From: Sorangium cellulosum So0157-2 | GTDB lineage: Bacteria; Myxococcota_A; Polyangia; Polyangiales; Polyangiaceae | Direction: 5' to 3' | Assembly (NCBI RefSeq): GCF_000418325.1 | Contig: NC_021658.1 | Coordinates: 14,178,501-14,242,500, forward strand | DNA length: 64,000 bases | In this document: one piece after another, positions 49,125-57,828 of the stretch | Position numbering within the stretch: position 1 is the first letter of the stretch | How the letters are laid out: each line of letters opens with the position of its first letter | Notes under the pieces: model-generated | What the model was told of the DNA's origin: nothing | Database searches by the model: none | Seen by the model: only the letters and a program-made list of their open reading frames with translations | Program-made: the position numbers and the translations under genes

Positions 49125-51569
49125 CTACTCCTCGCCGCGGGGAGCCGGCGTCGGCGCGGGCTCGGCGGGCGCGGGCTCGGCGACGTCGACGCCGCCGCAG
49201 CCGGACCCCCACGAGGTCGGGGCGGGCAGGGGCAGCGACGCCACCGGCGTCGCGAGGTCGTCGAGCGCGTTCACGAGCACGCCGCCGTACGAGATCGAGT
49301 AGACGTAGTCCTCGATGAACACGCCGCGGTTCACGGCGGCGCCGCCGTAGTAATAGCACCCCGACGTCGCGCTGAAGAAGCCGCTGTGGTCGACCGCGCC
49401 GAGGTGGCTGAACCCTTCGGCGATATCGACGTTGAAGAGCTCCAGCGTGCTCGCGACCGCGCCGGTCTCCCGGTCGTAGCTCACGACCGGGAAGGCGAGC
49501 ACGTCGCGCTCACCGTAGTACGTGAACGCCTTGTGGTTGTACTCGGCCTCGGAAGACGTGTAGTCGCCCTCGAGCGACTCCTTGTGCAGGAGCGTCGGCG
49601 CCGACGGGTCCGTGACGTCGAAGATCTGCAGCGCCAGGCCGGTCACCACGCCATTCTCGTCTCCGTCCCTGCCGATCGCCAGGAGGTGCCCGTCGTCGAG
49701 CGGGTGCATGTACTCGCTGAAGCCGGGGATCTTGAGCTCGCCCGCGACGGAGGGTGACTCGGGGTCGGAGAGATCGAGCACGAACAGCGGGTCGACCCGG
49801 AGGAACGTCACCACGTAGCCGCGATCCCCGATGAACCGGGTCGAGCGGATCTGCTCGCCCGGGGCCAGGTCGGTGATGGCGCCGATGCGCGAAAGCTCGG
49901 CCCCTTGCGCCTCGAGGACGAACACGCCGTTGCGGGTCGTCCACCGCTCGGTCCCGGGCACCATGGCGGTCGTCGAGACGCGGAGCTTGCCGTTGTGCTC
50001 GTCGAGCGAGAACTGGTTGAGGATGTGGCCGGGCACCGAGCCGGACGCGACGTACCGGGGCTGGCTCGGGTCGGCGACCAGATCGAACTTGTGCAGGTGC
50101 GTGACGTCCGTGCTCGCGTTCACCGCGCTGGGCGCCGTCGGCGCCTGCCAGCCGCGCGCGGCGACATAGAGGGCGTCGTGGCTCGAGTACACGGTGTCGG
50201 TCGCGCCGATGATCGAGGTCGACGCCGGCGCCTCGTCGAGGTCGGCGAGGTCGATCGACTCGATCTGCGTCAGGCCGTACGACGTCGTGCCCGCCTCGGG
50301 GATGTAGAAGTCCGCGCAGCTCGCGCCGAGCTCCGTGACCGTCTCCCCCTCCTTCTCGAAGCGGTACGGCAGCCACGCCGACAGCGGCGACGCCTCGATG
50401 ATCGCCGTGTTCTCGGCGCGGAGCTGCTCGAACGCCGCGGTCCACGCCTCGGCGGTCTCGGGGAAGGCGGTCAGGTCGGCGGGCCAGTAGTTGAGCACGG
50501 GGCCGTGGGCGCCGCCGGACAGCACCGTGCGGACGTCCTCGCCCGCGCGCCGCGACGAGGCGTAGCCGCCCTCGAAGTAGAGCTCCCTGGCCACGGTGGG
50601 CGCGCCGCCCGCGAGGCTCAGGACGGTGAGCTTCGTGAGCGGGGCGTAGACGTCGGGCGGCGGGGGCGCGTCGGTCACCGGCTCATCGGGAGACGGGGCG
50701 TCCGGCGGAGTGGGCTCGGTGTCGCCGTCCGGCAGGGGCTCCGCGGGCTCGTCGGCGCCGTCCGGCGGCGGGTCGGCGTCTCCCGGGTTGGACGGCGTGC
50801 CGGAGCCCTCCGGGGGGACCGGCGCATCGTCCTGATCCGGCCCGCTGGACGGCGCGCTGCCCGGCGTGCCCGTGGGCGCGCCGGCGCCTGCGGGCAGGGC
50901 GATGCCGATGTCGATCCTGTAGTCGTAGTACCCCGGCCGCGGCTCGACGCCCGCCTTCTCGTAGATCGAGGCCCCGTTGACCGACGAGTAGACGACGACC
51001 TTGTCGTCTGCCACGAACATCTCGAGCGGGCTGCCCTCGATCGCGAGCGAGCTGCCCACCGCGAGCGACGACGCCGGCCACGCGGTCAGCGTGTAGAAGC
51101 TCTGGTCGTGCAGGATGTAGAGGTTGTTCCCGTCGGTCTTGACGATATCGGCCTCATCGACGCCGGCGACCTGGGTGTTCGTGTCCGAGTGGGCCGGGGC
51201 ATCGCTCTCGCCGCCCGCCGCCGCGTCCTCGGGGCTGTCGCTCTGGGGCGGCGTCGGGGAAGGTACGCCGGTGGGGTCCGCGGCCCCCCCGGGCACGGCG
51301 ACGCCGGGGCCGCCGAAGCCGACGCCGCGGCCGTCGCTGATCGCCCCGTAGCTCGCGATCATGGCGTCGATCTGGGCGTTCATCTTGGCGAGCGCGTCCT
51401 GCTTCAGCAGCGCTTCGAGGTCGTCGCACGACTGAGCCCGGTGGAGCGCCGCGCGCTGCGACGCGCTCTCGTCGGGTCCGGGTGACGGGGACTCCGTGAC
51501 GCATCCGACGGCGAGGAGGCCTGTTGCTAGGAGAAGCCAGAGAGAGGAATGGGCGCGGTGGGTTCGCAT
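49125..51569 (-). CDS. Beta-propeller domain lipoprotein (Beta_propel, PF09826-like)
   Basis: 814 residues from the ATG at 51569; signal with lipobox (GLLAVGC). The hallmark VDEADIVKTDGNNLYILHDQ is followed by propeller blades (SLAVGSSLAIEGSPLEMFVA, HLHKFDLVADPSQPRYVASG, RSTRFIGDRGYVVTFLRVDP, YMHPLDDGHLLAIGRDGDEN). A long Pro/Asp/Gly/Glu-rich insert sits at about residues 240-330. The family (secreted, calcium-binding in some) has no settled function. No good Shine-Dalgarno sequence precedes the start. Same strand as, and downstream of, another propeller lipoprotein? No: that gene lies to the right and is 293 bp upstream, so they may share control. Confidence 0.86.
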   Translation of the reverse strand: MRTHRAHSSLWLLLATGLLAVGCVTESPSPGPDESASQRAALHRAQSCDDLEALLKQDALAKMNAQIDAMIASYGAISDGRGVGFGGPGVAVPGGAADPTGVPSPTPPQSDSPEDAAAGGESDAPAHSDTNTQVAGVDEADIVKTDGNNLYILHDQSFYTLTAWPASSLAVGSSLAIEGSPLEMFVADDKVVVYSSVNGASIYEKAGVEPRPGYYDYRIDIGIALPAGAGAPTGTPGSAPSSGPDQDDAPVPPEGSGTPSNPGDADPPPDGADEPAEPLPDGDTEPTPPDAPSPDEPVTDAPPPPDVYAPLTKLTVLSLAGGAPTVARELYFEGGYASSRRAGEDVRTVLSGGAHGPVLNYWPADLTAFPETAEAWTAAFEQLRAENTAIIEASPLSAWLPYRFEKEGETVTELGASCADFYIPEAGTTSYGLTQIESIDLADLDEAPASTSIIGATDTVYSSHDALYVAARGWQAPTAPSAVNASTDVTHLHKFDLVADPSQPRYVASGSVPGHILNQFSLDEHNGKLRVSTTAMVPGTERWTTRNGVFVLEAQGAELSRIGAITDLAPGEQIRSTRFIGDRGYVVTFLRVDPLFVLDLSDPESPSVAGELKIPGFSEYMHPLDDGHLLAIGRDGDENGVVTGLALQIFDVTDPSAPTLLHKESLEGDYTSSEAEYNHKAFTYYGERDVLAFPVVSYDRETGAVASTLELFNVDIAEGFSHLGAVDHSGFFSATSGCYYYGGAAVNRGVFIEDYVYSISYGGVLVNALDDLATPVASLPLPAPTSWGSGCGGVDVAEPAPAEPAPTPAPRGEE

Positions 51570-51861
51570 GGTGCCCGCCGGCGTCGCAAGGCCCGCGCCA
51601 GCCGCCCGCTCGCTCGGTTCACCGCGAAATGCAGCGGTTCGCGCGCGCGCACGGCCCGCCGCGCGGCGCGAGGCACGACATGCATGCGCTGGCGGGGGCC
51701 GCCTGGCACACGTGTGCCATGGATGGGTGATGGAACTGGCTATTTCCGCCAACACGCGATGAGACGGAGGTTCATGGGGCCCGGACGGACGCGCCGTGTC
51801 GGGGCACGTGTCCGAGGGCGGCGTGGGGTCGCTCTCCCGGCCGGGACGCCTGCGCGCGGCG

Positions 51862-53721
51862 TCAGAGGGGAACGGGCGCGGGGGGGATCTTGAACACGTC
51901 CCATGCGGGCGTGTGGTTGCTCGTGTTCGTCGTCTGGTTCCAGAGATAGATCGACGGGTACGTGGTCACGGTCGCGCCCTCCACGACGACGCCGGTCACG
52001 TAGAGCTGCGACGCCTTCTTCTGCGGGTCCTTCTGGAGGGTGTAGCCGTCGCGGGACGACGAGAAGATGACCCAGTAATACGTCTTGCCGTCGACGGTCG
52101 TGGCCTCCGGCGACCACCTGGGCCAGCTGTTGTGGATCCCCGGGCTCGTGACGCCGACGCAGGCCGGCGGATCGTTGGCCGCGAGCCGCGTCGCCGCGCC
52201 GCCGGCCGCGGGGACCACGTAGATGTCGGACGCGGGGTTATAGTACATCTCCCCCGGGCTCGGCGTCCGGTTGAACGCGATCAGCCGGTCGTCGGGCGAG
52301 AAGGCCGGGTAATATTCGTTGAACGCCGGCTCCGCGGCGCCCTGCAGCGGCGTCGCCGCGCCGCCCTGCCGGTCGTTGTAGGGCACCGTGTAGAGATCGC
52401 CTGCCCCGGCGGCGATCCGCCCGTCCTTGCCGGCGTCGGTGGACACGTAAACGATGGTGTTGCCGTCGTGGCTCCAGTCCGGCATCAGCGCTCCGCGCGT
52501 GTCGCCCGCGCGCGGGATGAAGCCGTAGGCGGTCCCCTCCGCGGCCGCCATCTCTTCCTTGACCAGGTTGGGGTTGGCGTCGAGCGGGTAGGTCGGCACC
52601 GGCGACTCCAGGTCGAACCACGCGAGGCGCGCGTTCGGCATGGCGCTGTACGACTGGCCGTCCCAGACCGCGCCGCGATCCCGGCCATAGGAGGTGACGA
52701 CGATCCGGTCTCCCGGGGAGAAGTGCGCCGCCGACATCTTGGGCGCGCCGAGCCAGGCCTGGCTCATCGCCTCCGAGCCGCCCGGCGTGACGTACGAGGG
52801 GACCTCGCCCACGGAGTCCTTCTGCACGGAGGCGATGGCGAGCCCCCACGGCCAGTGATCCGTGAAGATGACGGACTCGCCGTCGGGCGTCGACGTGTGG
52901 CACCCGATGCACCTCACCGCGCCGTCGTTCCGGAGGCCGCCGTTCTCGGTCCTGCGGCCGCCCTGCTGCACCTGCTCGACCTTGAGGGCGTCGACGACGC
53001 CCTCCTCGCCCACGCCGAAGCCGGCCAGCCACGCGTCCGCCGGCCCTTCGCCGATCGCCGCCCAGTACACCATGCTGCCGCCGGCCGGGGCCGGCGCGAT
53101 GGTGATCGGCCCGGAGGTGCCGACGAGCGGCGCGCCCGGCGCGCTCGTCGACATCGAGCGGATCGTGATGGTGATCGGCTCATTCCGGACATGCGACGCG
53201 AGCTTCTCCCACATGTCCTTGGGCATCTTCCACTCGCGGTTCGTCGTGTAGACGACCAGGTCGTTCTTCTCCCGGTCGGCGTGCACGCGGATCTCGAACA
53301 GGTCCTGCCCCTCGGGCGCGGTCCACCGGAACCTCGGCCGCAGCCAGTTGTTCGGGAAGAGCGCCCCGATCTCCGGCTCGGCGAGGCACGGCCCGCCCGG
53401 CGCGCCGCTGCCCGGGGCGCCGAACAGCTCGGGCGCGTTGGCCGGCGGCGGCGTCCCGGTGTCGTCGAGCACCGGGTCCGCGGGGAAGTCCTCGCAGACC
53501 TCGCAGGGAGGCGGCTCGACGGGGCCGCCGCTGCCCACGTCGAAGATGTTCCCCGTCCCCGCGCCGAACTCCTCCGGCGCCCCGCCCGAGCCGCCGGCGC
53601 CGTGGCCCTGCTGCGGGGAGCCCCCCGGGCTTGCCGAGCAGGCGACCACGAAGGCAGCGCCGATGAAGGCAGCGCCGACGCCGACAGAGAGAGTCCCGAT
53701 CCGATGTTGCAAGGTTCTCAT
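51862..53721 (-). CDS. TolB/PD40-type beta-propeller lipoprotein with CXXCH haem motif
   Basis: 619 residues. ATG at 53721 follows GGAGGAAC. Lipobox FVVAC, then Gly/Pro-rich linker. An immunoglobulin-like part (LFPNNWLRPRFRWTAPEG, DLFEIRVHADREKNDLVVYT) precedes a haem c motif CIGCH in VRCIGCHTSTPDGE at about residue 270, then PD40/TolB blades (AAHFSPGDRIVVTSYGRDRG, LMPDWSHDGNTIVYVSTDAG, YPAFSPDDRLIAFNRTPSPG). The pattern suggests a surface or periplasmic propeller that carries one covalently bound haem, as in some myxobacterial and planctomycete propellers. Electron-transfer role inferred only from the motif. Confidence 0.83.
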   Translation of the reverse strand: MRTLQHRIGTLSVGVGAAFIGAAFVVACSASPGGSPQQGHGAGGSGGAPEEFGAGTGNIFDVGSGGPVEPPPCEVCEDFPADPVLDDTGTPPPANAPELFGAPGSGAPGGPCLAEPEIGALFPNNWLRPRFRWTAPEGQDLFEIRVHADREKNDLVVYTTNREWKMPKDMWEKLASHVRNEPITITIRSMSTSAPGAPLVGTSGPITIAPAPAGGSMVYWAAIGEGPADAWLAGFGVGEEGVVDALKVEQVQQGGRRTENGGLRNDGAVRCIGCHTSTPDGESVIFTDHWPWGLAIASVQKDSVGEVPSYVTPGGSEAMSQAWLGAPKMSAAHFSPGDRIVVTSYGRDRGAVWDGQSYSAMPNARLAWFDLESPVPTYPLDANPNLVKEEMAAAEGTAYGFIPRAGDTRGALMPDWSHDGNTIVYVSTDAGKDGRIAAGAGDLYTVPYNDRQGGAATPLQGAAEPAFNEYYPAFSPDDRLIAFNRTPSPGEMYYNPASDIYVVPAAGGAATRLAANDPPACVGVTSPGIHNSWPRWSPEATTVDGKTYYWVIFSSSRDGYTLQKDPQKKASQLYVTGVVVEGATVTTYPSIYLWNQTTNTSNHTPAWDVFKIPPAPVPL

Positions 53722-54195
53722 TCAAGTTCCTCCGTGCGCGCGCTCAGGGCTCGATTCGCCCGGACCACCACGCGGCTCGGCGCGCCCGGATCCGGGCAGA
53801 CGCGATGGTTGCGCGATCACCGTGGTGCTGCTGTTTCGTCGCGCCGGGCTCCGGCGGGGGCCAACCGCAGATCGCGAGATCGCTCAGCGCGACGCGCCGC
53901 CCTTCCCGACGTGAAGGATGTAAAGAAAGCTCTGAGCAGGTAGGAAGACATGGAACCTTTGCCCCTGTCAAGCGCGTCGCAGGTACATGTCGCCTGATGG
54001 GGGGCGCTGGGGCGCTCAGGGGGCGCTCAGCGCGGCGCAAGTCGCCGACGAGGCGCTCGGCGGAGGGCGCCGCGGGTCGTGGGGCGTGCGCATCCGGCGA
54101 CGCCGGCGCGCCGCTGCGTTCCCGCGGGACGCATCCGGCGACACCGGCGCGCCGCTGCGTTCCCGCGGGACGTGCCGGGGTGCTAGTTTCCCCGC
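53722..54195. other. Divergent intergenic region, 474 bp, with 41-bp duplication
   Basis: No gene seen. It should hold the promoter of the haem-propeller gene and that of the second Uma2 gene. Less extreme composition around 53920-53990. Near its right end a 41-bp unit is duplicated in tandem (54090-54171). Open frames across it lack domain-like content. Confidence 0.5.
54090..54171. repeat. 41-bp perfect-but-one tandem duplication
   Basis: The unit beginning GCATCCGGCGACGCCGGCGC and ending TTCCCGCGGGAC occurs twice back to back (54090-54130 and 54131-54171) with one difference (CGCCGG versus CACCGG). It ends 24 bases before the GTG of the Uma2 gene. Each copy contains CCCGCGGG and GGCGCGCC dyads. 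Confidence 0.85.
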
Positions 54196-55038
54196 GTGGC
54201 CTCGCCGAACCGCATCGGGTACCCGCTCAGCCCCCGGCGGCCGCCCCGCGCGCTCGTGCTCCGCGATCTGTCGCCCGAGGAGGCCAGCGCCGCGATCGAC
54301 TGGTCCGGCTGGTACTTGCCCGATGATGCGGAGCGTCACGGCAAGGCCGAGCGGTCCGGGATCGTCCGCCTGCTGCTCTCGGTGCTCGCGCAGCTCGCGC
54401 GCGAGCGCGGCTGGGTCGACTGGTACGCCGGCGCCGACCACGCCTTCGCCTGGGTGCGGGCCGAGCCGCTGGTGCGTGTCCTGCCCGACCTCTACGTCCT
54501 CGATCACCGCCCGTTGCCGCCGCTGCCGCGGCAGTGGCAGACGTGGCTGCCGGGCCACCGCCCGCCGCGGTTCGCGCTGGAGATCGTCGCGGGCGACTGG
54601 CGCCGGGCGTACGAGGTCGCGCCGGCCAAGTACTGGCAGCTCGGCTGCCCCGAGCTGTTGCTCTTCGATCCCGAGGCCGCCGCCGCGCGCACGCCGCTCG
54701 CGGAGGAGCGCGTGCCGCTCCAGCTCTACCGGCGCGACCAGGACGGCACGTACCTGCGCGTCCACGCCGGCGCCGATCCGCTCTGGATCGAGGCGCTCGA
54801 CGCGCACCTCGTCGTGCTGAAGGACGGCCCGCACCCGACGTTGCGCGTCGCGCGGACCTCGCGCGCGACCGATCTCGTGCCCGCCGAGGAGGAGGCCCTC
54901 CGCGCCGAGGGCGAGGCGCGCGCCCAGGAGCAGCGCGCCCGCGTCGCCGAGCAGCGCGCCCGCGCCGCCGCCGAGGCGCGCGTGCGCGAGCTCGAGGCGC
55001 GCGTGCGCGACCTGGAGGCCCGGGTCACGCGCAGGTGA
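54196..55038 (+). CDS. Uma2 family (PD-(D/E)XK nuclease-like) protein, copy 2
   Basis: 280 residues from a GTG (VASPNRIGYPLSPRRPPRAL). It is a close paralogue of the protein at 40282: both share RALVxRD near the N-terminus, AIDWSxWYL-like residues, PKQWQTWLPGHRPPRFALEI-like core and CPELxxFDP. The site Asp-Glu-Lys is in LPDLYVLDHRP, FALEIVAGDW and PAKYWQLGCPE. The C-terminal coiled coil is longer (AEARVRELEARVRDLEARVT). Weak initiation signal. The role of the family is unsettled; two copies 14 kb apart suggest duplication. Confidence 0.84.
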   Translation: MASPNRIGYPLSPRRPPRALVLRDLSPEEASAAIDWSGWYLPDDAERHGKAERSGIVRLLLSVLAQLARERGWVDWYAGADHAFAWVRAEPLVRVLPDLYVLDHRPLPPLPRQWQTWLPGHRPPRFALEIVAGDWRRAYEVAPAKYWQLGCPELLLFDPEAAAARTPLAEERVPLQLYRRDQDGTYLRVHAGADPLWIEALDAHLVVLKDGPHPTLRVARTSRATDLVPAEEEALRAEGEARAQEQRARVAEQRARAAAEARVRELEARVRDLEARVTRR

Positions 55039-55070
55039 GCGGCGCGTGGACCCGCCGAGGCTCGGCGGCG

Positions 55071-55215
55071 GTCCCCCCACGCGGCGCTGCAAGTCGAGGC
55101 GCGTCCCCCCACGCGGCGCTGCAAGTTTTGGCGCGTCCCCCCACGCGGCGCTGCAAGTCGAGGCGCGTCCCCCACGCGGCGCTGCAAGTTTTGGCGCGTC
55201 CCCCCACGCGGGCGT
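55071..55215. repeat. A-B-A-B array of 32-bp repeats
   Basis: Four tandem units and a partial fifth begin GTCCCCCCACGCGGCGCTGC and continue AAGT. They differ at one spot: units 1 and 3 carry CGAG where units 2 and 4 carry TTTT, so the array is really two copies of a 64-bp repeat. Unit 4 has lost one C. The array lies 33 bases after the Uma2 stop. Not a CRISPR: there are no spacers. Confidence 0.9.
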
Positions 55216-55365
55216 GGTCAGGGTTGATTGTACAGCTGGACTGGATGAATGCTGCCGCGCGGCTGAGGCTCTGCTCCGGCGCCAAACAGCTGGGGGCCTA
55301 CCGCGGCGCCGGGCGCGCTGCTTCCAGTTGCACAGCACCCGGTATGGAGGCTGTCGTGGCGCGAC

Positions 55366-55758
55366 CGCGTCGAAGGCGACGGAGCCACTCGAGCTGGCGA
55401 CGCCCAGCCGGGCCAGGCGGCCATCCCCCTGGTTCACGACGATCTCGAGCAGCACGGCCATGTCCGCCTCGCCGCGGAGCTCCGGGTACGCCTCGCGCGC
55501 AGCCGCCAGCTCCTCCTCGTACACGGGATGGATGCGTCCGTGCATGGAGTTGATGTAGAGGGCGAAGGGGACGTGGCGGATCTTGCCGAGCGCGGCGAGC
55601 TTCCCGGCCCGGACCTCGGGGACGTACGCGTCGGAGAATGATCGTGCGGAGCGCCATTGCTCGATGTCCTGCCGGTGACGAATAGCGGTGGGCGTCGCCG
55701 ACGATGGAACTTCGGAGCAGCAGGCTGTGAGCAGCAGGAACGTCGCCAGCTTGAGGAT
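55366..55758 (-). pseudogene. TonB-C-terminal-like lipoprotein, degraded
   Basis: The minus frame reads LKLATFLLLTACCSEVPSSA (a signal with lipobox, Cys codon at 55720-55722), then DIEQWRSARSFSDAYVPEVR, VPFALYINSMHGRIHPVYEE and AVLLEIVVNQGDGRLARLGV-ASSSGSVAFDA. The last part matches the TonB/AgmX-type C-terminal beta domain. No ATG, GTG or TTG lies in frame between the signal and an upstream TGA at 55822-55824, and after AFDA the similarity leaves the frame. The gene therefore appears to have lost its start and its end. Confidence 0.6.
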
Positions 55759-55790
55759 GTGGCAGTGTGTTCTAGGGGCTGTGTCTTCGC

Positions 55791-55913
55791 TTATCTTGGA
55801 CTCGCGGTGTCGAGCATGCGGTCAAGCCATTCTACGAATGTCGAAGGGGCCCGTTTCGGCTCCTGATTCTCTCCTTGTTCAGGATCGCAAAGTGCGATAG
55901 GCAGCTCGTGCAT
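55791..55913 (-). pseudogene. SMI1/KNR4 (SUKH)-like immunity protein, C-terminal scrap
   Basis: A 40-codon frame from the ATG at 55913 reads MHELPIALCDPEQGENQEPK and RAPSTFVEWLDRMLDTASPR. The ending, with a Ser/Thr-Phe-x-Glu-Trp/Phe-Leu-x-x-(L/M)-Leu pattern after a charged loop, is what SUKH immunity proteins show at their C-termini. It lies in the low-GC island, downstream of a probable immunity gene. Identification is tentative. Confidence 0.35.
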
Positions 55914-55997
55914 GGTTGTGTTTGGCAGACGGTCGTCCCTGCGGGGTCTCGACCACGGTTACGTTGTTCAGTGTGTTGGCGGTGTCGACGCAAGGGT

Positions 55998-56273
55998 TTA
56001 TGCGTCGTATGTCGCGTGATGGATGATTCGCTCGCACTTTTCGTTGAGCGAGGCGTCTGGGCGGCTGCGGGACTCTTCGAGCATCTGATTGATGGTATCA
56101 ACCTCTAGGAAGTACTCATAGCCGAGAGCCCTTACCTCCTCGGGAACGCGATAGTCCTCGGCAAGCCGAAATGCGCTTGCTTCTGAGTCGGGGCGCCATT
56201 CCGGCTTTGCGAAGATTACGTCCTCACGATCCAGCTGATCGATTTTGGCAATCAAGTCCAGTAGCTTTGTCAT
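55998..56273 (-). CDS. Probable immunity protein (DUF7716-like), 91 aa
   Basis: 91 residues. ATG at 56273 follows AAGGAG by seven bases. Acidic and helical: TKLLDLIAKIDQLDREDVIF, KPEWRPDSEASAFRLAEDYR, then EEVRALGYEYFLEVDTINQM. The YEYFLEV-segment recalls small immunity-type proteins grouped as DUF7716; I am not certain of the family. It starts one base after the stop of a toxin-like C-terminus and lies in a stretch of clearly lower GC, both typical of toxin/immunity cassettes. Likely role: binding and neutralising a cognate toxin. Confidence 0.65.
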   Translation of the reverse strand: MTKLLDLIAKIDQLDREDVIFAKPEWRPDSEASAFRLAEDYRVPEEVRALGYEYFLEVDTINQMLEESRSRPDASLNEKCERIIHHATYDA

Positions 56274-56274
56274 G

Positions 56275-56400
56275 TTAGAACTCCTTTCCCCACAGAAAGA
56301 ACCCGCCTCGGCCCTCGGGATGCATTAACTCGTAGAAGCCGCTTCCCGCCGTGTGCTGCTCGGACGGCTCACCCCGCGGCAGCCGCACGCGAGGCGGCCT
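56275..56400 (-). pseudogene. Probable polymorphic-toxin C-terminus, remnant
   Basis: The minus frame ends GSGFYELMHPEGRGGFFLWG then KEF and TAA. This is strongly protein-like, unlike the random frames around it, and resembles the ends of Rhs/polymorphic toxin nuclease domains. The frame stays open upstream to the PH-domain gene but becomes Arg/Pro-rich, so most of the toxin is gone. It directly precedes, and shares its end with the ribosome-binding site of, the immunity-like gene. Confidence 0.45.
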
Positions 56401-56452
56401 CGACCTGCGGGCGCGATCCGCGGATCCAGGGACGAACCTAAAGAACGCTCGA

Positions 56453-57547
56453 CTACGCCGGCCGCAAGATCTGCCGCACCGAGTCCACGTCCGCGACCCG
56501 GTGCAGCACCGGCTGGAGGCCGGCGCCCGGGGCCTCGCCGAACGCGCCGCTCGCCGCGACGGCGCGGGCGCGGGGGCCGTCGAGCACGAGGAACACGTCG
56601 CGGAGGCCGCCGGCGCCCGGCGCGTCGATCACGTCGACGATGCGCGACCGATCGAGGTGCAGCTCCTCGTCGCCCCGCTGGATGAGCACGCGCCGGTCGG
56701 TGATGAGGTACCGCGTCCGCGCCGCGAGCCGCGCGGGGCGCACCACCGACACGTAGAGCATCGCCGCGCCCGCGGCGACGAGCAGCACGATCGTGAGCGA
56801 GAGCGAGGCGACGAGCGCCACGAACGACACGCTCTCCGGATCCATGCCCGCCGCGGTCACGATGCGGATGCTGCGCACGGCGTGCACCGCCGTGACCACG
56901 GCGAAGCCGCCGAGGAGCACGCCGAGCACCACCGAGCCGACCCCGCGCAGGCCGTTCGGGAGCCACTTGTGCCAGCCGTCGGCCGGGTGCGCCGACCAGA
57001 GCACCCGCTCGCCCTCGTCGAGGCGCTGCGAGAGCAGCCGGTGACCGTCGCCCGCGGGCGCCGACGGGACGACGCCCCGCAGGATCGCCCAGACGCGATC
57101 CGGGGCCACGACGCCGCAGAGCACGATCGACAGCCGCCGCCGGAGGGCGCCCGTGGGCACCGCCCGCACGAGCTCGAGGTCGCCCACGCCGGGGTGCTTC
57201 GGGTGCCAGTGGATGCGCGCGTAGCTGATCGAGCGCCGCTCGATGGAGCGCCGGAGCTTCCCGCGCTGCACCACGATGTGCCGGTCGGTGAGCAGGTACT
57301 CGAGCTCCGAGCGCCACCAGCGCGGCAGGTAGCTGAACGCCACCGCGAGGCTCGCCATCCAGGCCGCGAAGGCGAGCAGCTGGGTCGGCGACGCGCCGAG
57401 CGCCTTGCTCACGACGATGGCGGACGCCGTGCTGATCGCGGAGGTCACGCCGCAGACCACCGCGCCCACGACGTAGAGGAGCGGCGTCGCGACGACCTTG
57501 GGGCGTCCGGACCAGAGCACGGGCTCATTGAACACCGAGTCGCGCAT
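56453..57547 (-). CDS. Membrane protein with two bacterial PH domains
   Basis: 364 residues. Two hydrophobic hairpins (PLLYVVGAVVCGVTSAISTA with LLAFAAWMASLAVAFSYL; SVVLGVLLGGFAVVTAVHAV with SLSLTIVLLVAAGAAMLYVS) are each followed by a bPH-like strand pattern: EYLLTDRHIVVQRGKLRRSI and RYLITDRRVLIQRGDEELHL. The repeated YLxTDRxxxxQRG is the signature of the bPH_2/YdbS-like family. It sits in the inner membrane; function unknown. The gene looks like an internal duplication. Confidence 0.85.
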   Translation of the reverse strand: MRDSVFNEPVLWSGRPKVVATPLLYVVGAVVCGVTSAISTASAIVVSKALGASPTQLLAFAAWMASLAVAFSYLPRWWRSELEYLLTDRHIVVQRGKLRRSIERRSISYARIHWHPKHPGVGDLELVRAVPTGALRRRLSIVLCGVVAPDRVWAILRGVVPSAPAGDGHRLLSQRLDEGERVLWSAHPADGWHKWLPNGLRGVGSVVLGVLLGGFAVVTAVHAVRSIRIVTAAGMDPESVSFVALVASLSLTIVLLVAAGAAMLYVSVVRPARLAARTRYLITDRRVLIQRGDEELHLDRSRIVDVIDAPGAGGLRDVFLVLDGPRARAVAASGAFGEAPGAGLQPVLHRVADVDSVRQILRPA

Positions 57548-57828
57548 CTCGACGGATCTCCGTTCGGGGTGAGCTGGCCGGCGCCGCCCCCGCGCGCGAG
57601 GGCGACCACGCTAAGGTGAACCCGCCGGGCGGGGTCGTAAAGGGGCGTCCTCGCATCCCGCCGCGGCGCGACGCGCGTCCGCTGCGGCGCGATCGGCGCG
57701 CGACCGGAGGCGGCGTGCAGGAACTCCCGGAGCACCTGCGGGAGCGGCCGGAGCGCGGCGCGATCGCGACCGGAGCGCGCCGCGCCGCCCGGCCGAGCGC
57801 CGCGGCTCAGCGGCGCCATGGGCGCGCG

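Noticed and set aside
55071..55215. CRISPR array
   Set aside because: The 32-bp units are contiguous, without unique spacers, and no cas genes are near.
54016..55545. A 509-codon minus-strand open frame
   Set aside because: Only its first ~60 codons match a TonB-like domain; the rest reads the 32-bp repeats and the antisense of the Uma2 gene.
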